NCBI GenBank assembly: GCA_942492735.1
Contig: OW818648.1
Coordinates: 620,001 to 684,000, forward strand
Origin: Sporobacter sp942492735
GTDB taxonomy: Bacteria; Bacillota; Clostridia; Oscillospirales; Oscillospiraceae
DNA length: 64,000 nt
Direction of reading: 5' to 3'
Shown: positions 58,048 through 64,000 of the stretch, one piece after another
Numbering within the stretch: position 1 is the stretch's first letter
Layout: each line of letters opens with the position of its first letter
Made by a program: the position numbers and the translations under genes
The notes under the pieces: model-generated
The model's database searches: none
What the model was told of the DNA's origin: nothing
What the model saw: only the letters and a program-made list of their open reading frames with translations

Positions 58048-58776
58048 ATGGAGCAATCGTTCGAAGACCGTTTTAAGAGCCTGGAATCTTCGGTCAGTAC
58101 ACTGCAAAAGCAGCTTGAGGAGAAGGATCGCCAATTACAAGAGCTCCTGGATATCGAGGCTATCAAGAGGCTGCAATGCGCCTACGGCTACTATTTGGAG
58201 CATTGGATGTCCGAGGAGATTATTGACTTGTTTGCCGATCATCCGGACGTTTCCGCCACCTATGTCGAAGGCACCTATCTGGGCCTTGAGGGCGTACGGC
58301 GATATTTCGGAAGGATGAAAATTGCCCCGCCGACATTTCTGCATCAGGTGATGCAGCTCTCGCCAGTCATTACACTCTGTGCCGATAAAAATTTCGCCAA
58401 GGGAAGATGGTATGGCTATGGGACGGTCTGTTCTACGCCGATCGGCGATAAAATCGATCCCATGTATATGTGCGTCATTTATGAAATGGATTACATAAAG
58501 GAAGACGGCATCTGGAAAATCCTGAAGCTGGCCTTCCAAATGCACTATGCCTACAAGACGTCCACGCCGGCAATCGCCAAGACAGAAGACCAGCCGCAGA
58601 ACGAGGCAAGCCAGATGCAGCTCAGCCCCGACATTTGGGCCGAGTACGACACCCAATATCCCTCCGGCTACATTTACCCCTTCCACTTTAAGCATCCCGT
58701 CACCGGCAAAGAGACCATGGAAAACGCATACAATGCCAGCCTCGCACTCAAGCCGAACCCCTTCCGTCCCGTTTAG
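58048..58776 (+). CDS. SnoaL-like (NTF2-fold) protein with N-terminal coiled coil
   Basis: A 242-residue protein. Residues ~3-32 form a coiled coil (LESSVSTLQKQLEEKDRQLQ), then a SnoaL_4 domain: IEAIKRLQCAYGYYLEHWM, DLFADHPDVSATYVEGTYLG, and the closing DYIKEDGIWKILKLAFQMHY. A proline-rich tail ends YPFHFKHPVTGKETM. The fold binds hydrophobic ring compounds, as in bile-acid and polyketide dehydratases. AGGAGG precedes the ATG. A LuxR regulator follows 61 bases later. Catalytic or binding role unknown. Confidence 0.82.
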   Translation: MEQSFEDRFKSLESSVSTLQKQLEEKDRQLQELLDIEAIKRLQCAYGYYLEHWMSEEIIDLFADHPDVSATYVEGTYLGLEGVRRYFGRMKIAPPTFLHQVMQLSPVITLCADKNFAKGRWYGYGTVCSTPIGDKIDPMYMCVIYEMDYIKEDGIWKILKLAFQMHYAYKTSTPAIAKTEDQPQNEASQMQLSPDIWAEYDTQYPSGYIYPFHFKHPVTGKETMENAYNASLALKPNPFRPV

Positions 58777-58837
58777 GCGCACGTTCAAGCCGTCGAAAAC
58801 TGTTGTATAACATACTGTTCGTGAGGAAGGAGTTTAT

Positions 58838-59902
58838 ATGGAGAATCAGAAGCTGATAAAGCTGAATCGCTTGATAAACAGCGCTTATGAATGCTTTTCC
58901 TTTACCGAATTCCTAAAGCTTGCTATTGTAAAGCTGCATGAGCTGATAGGGTACGACAGCGGTATGTTCTATTGCGGCATCAGCAAGGACTGCAGTTATT
59001 TCAAGCCTTATACAAGCGGAAGTGTGGAACGGCATTACCAAAGACAACAGTTCCCGGAAAGAGAAGAATACTTAAAGCAGAAAGACGAGGAAGATAGCGG
59101 CGGCGAAGCCGTGGTCTACAAGGCACTCGATTACAGACAAGGCGCGGTAGCAATCGGGGACGAACCGAGAAGCATCTTTCTAGCCGCACAGGATGATTTT
59201 CACGTTGCATGCGTCCGTATCATTTATAAAGGACAGTTCATGGGTGAAATCTATCTGCACAGAGGCAAGGATAAGCCGGATTTCACCGAGGAGGATATGT
59301 TTATCCTTCGGCTTTTGCAGCCCCATATCTCCACGGTATTTCACGTCATCCATACTGTTGCGGCGGTGCATCATCTGGAAACCGAGAGTGGGCGGATGGC
59401 AAAAAAAGGGCTGTGTCTTCTGGACAAGGAACTGAGCCTTAGCTCGGGCAATGTAACCGGGCTCGAAATGCTGAGAATTCCCACTGTTTTCGGTTCCAGT
59501 GTTCTGTACCACGTTAAGGAGCTGTGCGAGGACCTGCTGTCTGATGAAAAAGCTGGTGACCCGGCTCCGCAAAGGACGGGAGCTTTCAAAACCGCCAGCG
59601 GGAAACTGCATGCGGATATTTTGCTTTATAAGAACAGCAGAGACCATAAAGGCGAAAAGTTTTTCGTTGCCATGGAATTCGAAGACGGAGAGCAGGCTCT
59701 GGCCGACTATAAGTTTAAGTTTACAAAGCGCGAAGCGGACATAATCGACGGGATTATTCAGGGGAAAAATAACGCGCAGTTGGCGGACGCCATAAGTCTA
59801 TCCGAAAACACAATAAAAACCCACATCCGGAGCATCTACCGAAAGGCCGGAGCGAGCAACCGGACGGAGCTCGCCTATATCCTGATGATGAATCAGGAAT
59901 AG
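58838..59902 (+). CDS. LuxR-family transcriptional regulator with N-terminal GAF-like region
   Basis: A 354-residue regulator. The C-terminal ~65 residues hold a LuxR/FixJ HTH: FTKREADIIDGIIQGKNNAQ, LADAISLSENTIKTHIRSIYRKAGASNR. The N-terminal ~280 residues resemble a GAF-type sensor (LIGYDSGMFYCGI, FMGEIYLHRGKD); the ligand is unknown. GAAGGAG precedes the ATG. It is likely to control the SnoaL-like gene just upstream or the divergent peptide/exporter genes. A terminator follows. Confidence 0.85.
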   Translation: MENQKLIKLNRLINSAYECFSFTEFLKLAIVKLHELIGYDSGMFYCGISKDCSYFKPYTSGSVERHYQRQQFPEREEYLKQKDEEDSGGEAVVYKALDYRQGAVAIGDEPRSIFLAAQDDFHVACVRIIYKGQFMGEIYLHRGKDKPDFTEEDMFILRLLQPHISTVFHVIHTVAAVHHLETESGRMAKKGLCLLDKELSLSSGNVTGLEMLRIPTVFGSSVLYHVKELCEDLLSDEKAGDPAPQRTGAFKTASGKLHADILLYKNSRDHKGEKFFVAMEFEDGEQALADYKFKFTKREADIIDGIIQGKNNAQLADAISLSENTIKTHIRSIYRKAGASNRTELAYILMMNQE

Positions 59903-59930
59903 CGCAAGCGTTTAAAACGAACTATACGAT

Positions 59931-59964
59931 GAATATCACCTAATCGGGTGATATTCTTTTTTCT
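59931..59964 (+). terminator. Terminator after luxR-type gene
   Basis: GAATATCACC (59931-59940) pairs perfectly with GGTGATATTC (59947-59956) around a loop, followed by TTTTTTC. Confidence 0.85.
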
Positions 59965-60058
59965 TGCAGCATGATACGATTATTATAAGGTAATAAAATT
60001 CAATCATCTATGTTTGCGACAAGGTGCTTGAGAAGATCTGAAGAACGGAGATTTGAAA

Positions 60059-61024
60059 ATGACACCTCAATTTTGCAGCCAATGCGGCAAACAAATCCCT
60101 GCCGAAAATTCATTTTGCCCTGTCTGCGGAGCGAGTCAACGCGTTAATGTACAGGAGCCGCCGAGAACATATCAGTCGCCGTATCAATCAGCAGCGCCGA
60201 GCAATCCGCCGCCCTACCAAGCTGCAACACCGAGCTATCCGCCGCCTTACAACCCTGCAACACAGGCTTATCAACAGCCTTACCAAGCCGGCCCACAGCC
60301 AAGCTACGGCGCGCCGCGGGTAACAACCGTAAAGGCAACCGGACTTATAATCGGTGTGTTTGCGCTGGCTGTCGTATTCATCCTCGCCGTATTGACTTTT
60401 ATCTTGCCCTCAAAAGAGGATTTTTCGCTCCTGAGCCTTGAAGAAGGTCCACAATCCTCCATTTCTACCGGTCCAGAGCAGACATCAGTTGACGACGAAC
60501 ACGACTCCGACGAATCAGGCTCAAATGAATCAAGCTCCGGTGCCCCTTTCGGCGAGCCTCCCGCAGCCGTCCTCGATCAAATTAATGTGCGCGCAGTTCC
60601 GGAGGATTATGCCGGTAGCTACAGCGGAACCGTTTCATTTAGGAGCGAGAATTTAGACATGATGACCGAGCTTACCGGGGACAGCTCCTTTGCTGATATC
60701 ACTGCGAATTATGATGGTAATTCCTATAAATGCACGGCTGAGGTTGACGATTGTGTGCGCGCATTCTCCTCTGAAATTTATTCCGAAAATGACGACGGAA
60801 GCTTTTATACCTACTACTATTTTGATATTGACTTGGAAGATGGTTTCGCCGTTTATGAAGAAAGCGATACTGACGACGAAATGGGGCTGCAGTATTATAT
60901 AGCGGATAAAGCGTATTTCCTGACAGACGGCAGTATTTATGTCATATCAATTGTGACGGCAGAGAATAAGGACGGCGAATCGCTCACCTCCGAAATGCGC
61001 TTTGAGCTATCTCCAATCCGATAA
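60059..61024 (+). CDS. Membrane-anchored protein with N-terminal zinc ribbon
   Basis: A 321-residue protein. The N-terminus is a zinc ribbon (CSQCGKQIPAENSFCPVCG), then a Pro/Tyr/Gln-rich linker with repeats such as NPPPYQAATPSYPPPY, one membrane helix (LIIGVFALAVVFILAVLTFI), an acidic Ser-rich spacer and an outside beta-rich domain. The ATG at 60059 has GGAG upstream. It starts a unit with the next two genes, which share zinc-ribbon or membrane features. Function unknown; an envelope sensor or anchor is plausible. Confidence 0.75.
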   Translation: MTPQFCSQCGKQIPAENSFCPVCGASQRVNVQEPPRTYQSPYQSAAPSNPPPYQAATPSYPPPYNPATQAYQQPYQAGPQPSYGAPRVTTVKATGLIIGVFALAVVFILAVLTFILPSKEDFSLLSLEEGPQSSISTGPEQTSVDDEHDSDESGSNESSSGAPFGEPPAAVLDQINVRAVPEDYAGSYSGTVSFRSENLDMMTELTGDSSFADITANYDGNSYKCTAEVDDCVRAFSSEIYSENDDGSFYTYYYFDIDLEDGFAVYEESDTDDEMGLQYYIADKAYFLTDGSIYVISIVTAENKDGESLTSEMRFELSPIR

Positions 61025-61040
61025 GGTGGTGCTTTGAAAA

Positions 61041-62963
61041 ATGAACCATATTTTCTGCGGTTACATCAGGCCTTTTACCCGGAAGGGATTTATACCATTC
61101 ATCATTTCTTTCGCATTGGCATTGATACCCTTTGTACAACTCCTGGTGCCCGCCATTGCTTATTCGGACAGTCCAACGCTCCGCAGCGGCGGGCTTGGCC
61201 GATTGGTCATGCTGTCTCTAAAAATGTTTCTCGTCACACTGATGCTGCTCGCCCCTTCAATTGCCTTGTATCTGCTGGCCCACATCCTGGGGGCGATGCT
61301 CATGATCGGACCCGACTGGCTGCTGTACATATTATTGGGCATGACGCTGTTTCTCGCGGTGTCGGCACTCGTTCTAATGCCGATGGCCCTGGCTGTGCTC
61401 TCAAGAGGACGCAGCATCCGCGAAGCGCTTGACGGTCAGTCTGTCAAGCTTCTAATCAGCGCAGGGTTCGGGCGATATGTCGCTTGTCTTGTTTGCCTTA
61501 TTCCTGTTGTCTTTCTCGCGTTCTTTATTGATCTGCTGCCGCTTTGGATGGCGTATATTTACAGCGCGTTTCTGACCGCCCTCGCGCTCTCATACCTCGG
61601 TTATGTTATGAACCACTGTTATGACAAAGCGGCGCCCGCTCTCGGCCTGCCGGCCGGTGCTGCTTCCGCTGTTGTCGGCGGCGGCGTCAGATACGCCCGC
61701 TCCGTACTGTCTATGCTTCTTGTTGTCGCCCTGCTGGGGCAGTTCGGCAGCGCGCTCGCGTTTAACGAGGACGAGGAGCTGGCGTCAGGCAATTACCCGA
61801 AGAACCAGTACACGGCCGAGGAGTATAACGCGGCACTCGAGAAATTTATGCGCAACGGGCAGCTGAATGAAAACACGAAGATATACTTCGATACGGACAC
61901 CGGCAACTTTTACTGTGCGGCAAAGCCGGGCACAAACGAGGCGTTCGAGGCTGTTGGGGGTTTCATCGGTGACTGCTTACCTGGTCTTAGCACCGTTAAG
62001 AATACGCTGGAATTCATCCAGTATAAAAAAATCGCCGACGACCCATCCCGTTCAGACGCTGAGCGCGCGGCGGCGAGAAGAATGCAATACCTTAAATTTG
62101 TCACCGCCACCTTTACCTTTGCCGGTCCTATTGGCAAAGCGGCATCCATGGTCACGGGAAAGGGCGTTATACCCTTTCTGATCGTCAAGGCCGGAACTGC
62201 TGTGACAGACCCCACGTTTGCCGCTATTATTAGTGCCGCCGACGATGCAGTCTGGGGCTGGGAATTGGTCGGCAACACGTACAAGATTGTCAAGCTTGTG
62301 GACGAGGACGTGGGAGACGCCTTTGCGCCCTACGCACCTGAAAATGTGCTCGGTGTTCCGTCGCCGTCGCCGTCTGTGCCGGCCGGTGCTAATGTACAAC
62401 CGGGGAGCGAAGCATCTGAAGGACCTGAAAATACGATTCCGGAGGGCAATTATGCCGCCTTCTGGGGGACATACAAGGGAACGCTGGTCTGTCCAAATAA
62501 CACGATGGATGCATACGGTGTGACGGGTTCGTTTTCGAATCCCGAAATGACCATAACGCTGGACAAAGAAGGGTACATGTCGTTAAACTATACGTTTGAT
62601 TCCGCCTATGAATACGACTCTAGTTACGGCGCTTCTATGAGCGGTACAACCTCTATGCCTATCGACATCAAGAATGTCTCTCTGACACGGACTATGGCAG
62701 GATATATGGGTGATTACACCTCCGGGGGCTTCGTTGCAACAACTGTAACGCAGTATTCCGGCGAGGGTTATGAGGATGGCGGCGGAGACATGACTACAAC
62801 AGCAGAATACAAAATATCCTTTTCGATTATCATCAGCATGGTCAACGTCAACGGAAAAATACAGACTATCGCTTCAGGAACTGTGACGCAGACTCCTCTC
62901 GGCGGAAATGATTCATACACTCAGTCATTAGTAATGTCGTTTGATATCACCAAAGCGGCGTAA
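61041..62963 (+). CDS. Large membrane protein, hypothetical
   Basis: A 640-residue protein. The first ~240 residues hold about six helices, starting IRPFTRKGFIPFIISFALAL with conserved basic loops (DUF4013-like layout); the rest is a large soluble part, probably outside, with a Pro/Ser/Ala linker (~430-465) and a beta-rich C-terminus. AAGGTGG precedes the ATG by 11 bases. It lies 16 bases after the zinc-ribbon gene and 48 before the next, so the three genes form an operon. No specific function is recognised. Confidence 0.65.
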   Translation: MNHIFCGYIRPFTRKGFIPFIISFALALIPFVQLLVPAIAYSDSPTLRSGGLGRLVMLSLKMFLVTLMLLAPSIALYLLAHILGAMLMIGPDWLLYILLGMTLFLAVSALVLMPMALAVLSRGRSIREALDGQSVKLLISAGFGRYVACLVCLIPVVFLAFFIDLLPLWMAYIYSAFLTALALSYLGYVMNHCYDKAAPALGLPAGAASAVVGGGVRYARSVLSMLLVVALLGQFGSALAFNEDEELASGNYPKNQYTAEEYNAALEKFMRNGQLNENTKIYFDTDTGNFYCAAKPGTNEAFEAVGGFIGDCLPGLSTVKNTLEFIQYKKIADDPSRSDAERAAARRMQYLKFVTATFTFAGPIGKAASMVTGKGVIPFLIVKAGTAVTDPTFAAIISAADDAVWGWELVGNTYKIVKLVDEDVGDAFAPYAPENVLGVPSPSPSVPAGANVQPGSEASEGPENTIPEGNYAAFWGTYKGTLVCPNNTMDAYGVTGSFSNPEMTITLDKEGYMSLNYTFDSAYEYDSSYGASMSGTTSMPIDIKNVSLTRTMAGYMGDYTSGGFVATTVTQYSGEGYEDGGGDMTTTAEYKISFSIIISMVNVNGKIQTIASGTVTQTPLGGNDSYTQSLVMSFDITKAA

Positions 62964-63011
62964 CCGCAAGTTGCAGGTAAATCTCCGCATATCTATAAAA
63001 GAGGAACAGTT

Positions 63012-63692
63012 ATGTATTGTGCGAATTGTGGAACGCCCTTAATGGAAAATGCCAGATTCTGCCCCGCCTGCGGAAGCGGGTTAACCCAGCCGCCGCAGAA
63101 CGCGCCGCCGACCGTTAATCTGCGCGGCTTCTCGCCGAAGATCAACGATCCGGCCTTTGCCAGATATCTTAAGAACACCAACCTCTGGTCGGCGATATTC
63201 TCCATCATTCTGGCTGTCGCCGCTGTGGTTGGGTTCTATATCGCCGGAGAGACCAGCGCGGAGATGGAAAATCTCGAAGCGCTGTTAATCGGGTTCGGCA
63301 TCGGCGGCATGTTTTTACTGATCGCCCTGTTTCAAATATTGGGCAGACGTCGAAGCAAGACCTGGGACGGTGCGGTGGAGGACAAAAATATCAAAAAGAA
63401 GACTCAAAAACAAACCTATGGAGACGGTGACGTCCGTTACGATGATTATCTGGAATATTCTGTAGTCATTCGCAGCGACAAGGGAAAGCGGTATGTCCTC
63501 AGGGCAAAGAACGACGACACCCTCTATAACTATTATCGCATCGGCGACCGGGTGCGTCACCATGCGGGGCTGAACTCCTATGAGAAATATGACAAGCTAG
63601 GAGATAATATCATCCCCTGCAACGCCTGCGCTACGCTTTGCGATATCAGCGACGACTATTGCTTCCGCTGCAAATGTCCGCTGCTGAAATAA
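63012..63692 (+). CDS. Zinc-ribbon membrane protein (226 aa)
   Basis: An N-terminal zinc ribbon (CANCGTPLMENARFCPACG), a cytoplasmic stretch, two membrane helices (SAIFSIILAVAAVVGFYIAG and IGGMFLLIALFQILG), then a soluble domain with a second, C-terminal zinc site (CNACATLCDISDDYCFRCKC). AGAGGAAC precedes the ATG. The ribbon at both ends suggests paired metal-binding sites. It ends the three-gene unit. Function unknown. Confidence 0.7.
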   Translation: MYCANCGTPLMENARFCPACGSGLTQPPQNAPPTVNLRGFSPKINDPAFARYLKNTNLWSAIFSIILAVAAVVGFYIAGETSAEMENLEALLIGFGIGGMFLLIALFQILGRRRSKTWDGAVEDKNIKKKTQKQTYGDGDVRYDDYLEYSVVIRSDKGKRYVLRAKNDDTLYNYYRIGDRVRHHAGLNSYEKYDKLGDNIIPCNACATLCDISDDYCFRCKCPLLK

Positions 63693-63738
63693 TTAAACAG
63701 GAGGAAGCGCATTACCTCCTGACTGTAGTAATGCAACT

Positions 63739-63769
63739 AGCACCCTGATTTCGGGGTGCTTTTGCTTTT
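63739..63769 (+). terminator. Terminator after zinc-ribbon gene
   Basis: AGCACCC and GGGTGCT pair around a short loop, followed by TTTGCTTTT. A second palindrome, AGGAGG...CCTCCT, lies just upstream near 63700-63720. Confidence 0.8.
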
Positions 63770-63808
63770 AGTGGTATGTTACTCGTTTGTCTATACTGAA
63801 AATATATA

Positions 63809-63838
63809 TTGACAATTCTCTATGTTGTTGCATATAAT
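63809..63838 (+). promoter_or_regulatory. Promoter of the arsR-type gene
   Basis: TTGACA (63809-63814), 18-bp spacer, TATAAT (63833-63838): consensus sigma-A boxes, 55 bases before the ATG. Confidence 0.7.
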
Positions 63839-63861
63839 GGATATAGAAATAATTCTATGTT

Positions 63862-63877
63862 ATAGATGATCGTCTAT
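63862..63877. promoter_or_regulatory. Palindrome, candidate ArsR operator
   Basis: ATAGATGATCGTCTAT is a near-perfect 16-bp dyad lying between the -10 box and the start of the arsR-type gene, the usual operator position. Confidence 0.5.
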
Positions 63878-63892
63878 GAGAGTGGTGGAAAA

Positions 63893-64000
63893 ATGGATGT
63901 AATATATGCGTCTCAGGTGAAGAAGTTTAAAGCTTTGGCGGATGAGACACGACTCAAGATTGTTGAGATGCTGATTGGCGGAGAGCTTTGTGCCTGTAAA
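63893..64000 (+). CDS. ArsR/SmtB-family repressor, N-terminal fragment
   Basis: The first 36 codons, cut by the right edge: MDVIYASQVKKFKALADETR, then LKIVEMLIGGELCACK. The FKALADETRLKIVEML helix and ELCAC box match the ArsR family, where ELCVC supplies the cysteines that bind As(III)/Sb(III). GAGTGGTGG precedes the ATG. It has its own promoter and dyad. Likely a metalloid-responsive repressor of genes beyond the window. Confidence 0.75.
   Translation, partial: MDVIYASQVKKFKALADETRLKIVEMLIGGELCACK

Noticed and set aside
1..64000. tRNA, rRNA, transposase or prophage genes
   Set aside because: None was recognised on reading both strands; small structured RNAs could still be missed without a covariance search.

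Overview
This 64 kb window looks like a chromosomal segment of an anaerobic, Gram-positive member of the Clostridia. This is inferred from an S-layer-type protein, many lipoproteins with strong AGGAGG ribosome sites, oxygen-sensitive glycyl radical and radical SAM enzymes, and a nif cluster with the clostridial features nifI1/nifI2, a nifN-B fusion, split nifV-omega/nifV-alpha and a Clostridium pasteurianum-type [2Fe-2S] ferredoxin. No rRNA, tRNA, CRISPR array, transposase or phage gene was seen.

Layout. 1-1.1 kb: the end of an ABC-2 permease operon headed by a small peptide gene. 1.4-19.4 kb: a catabolic-looking region with a URO-D-family methyltransferase, a glycyl radical enzyme (GRE) activase, a frameshifted LysR gene, two paralogous GREs, an Old-Yellow-Enzyme-type iron-sulfur flavoenzyme, two lipoproteins, a TetR/SDR divergent pair and a zinc alcohol dehydrogenase. 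The substrate cannot be read from the sequence. 19.5-24.2 kb: an SLH/Ig-like surface protein, a transglutaminase-like protein, a VOC protein and an AraC regulator. 24.4-27.8 kb: a three-gene operon, TIR protein - HD/RyR-domain protein - SnoaL-like protein, that looks like a nucleotide-signalling defence system. 28.1-31.2 kb: a TRAP transporter. 31.3-33.9 kb: a flavinylated membrane polyferredoxin with its ApbE flavin transferase.

34.7-40.3 kb: one tight operon encoding a small membrane protein, an ArsM-type methyltransferase, a 35-residue cysteine-rich peptide, a radical SAM/SPASM peptide-maturase-like protein with a C-terminal zinc-binding extension (probably DUF5714), a thioredoxin-thioredoxin reductase fusion and two half-size ArsP-like permeases. 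This reads as an undescribed peptide-plus-metalloid system and, with the TIR/RyR operon, is the most novel content here.

40.9-53.7 kb: a nitrogen fixation island (nifH-I1-I2-D-K-E-NB, ferredoxin, nifV-omega, nifV-alpha) with a divergent AnfO-like gene and a companion of unknown function. The island is bracketed by two inverted copies of a ~120 bp palindromic element. 53.9-57.8 kb: a heterodimeric ABC exporter preceded by a peptide gene and an intrinsic terminator. 58-63.7 kb: a SnoaL-like protein with a LuxR regulator and three envelope proteins, two with zinc ribbons. The window ends inside an ArsR-family repressor gene with its own promoter.

Palindromic repeats are frequent between genes, including a family with TAGGG/CCCTA ends, one copy of which sits inside the nif operon between nifK and nifE. 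Functional assignments rest on reading motifs by eye; no database search was run.
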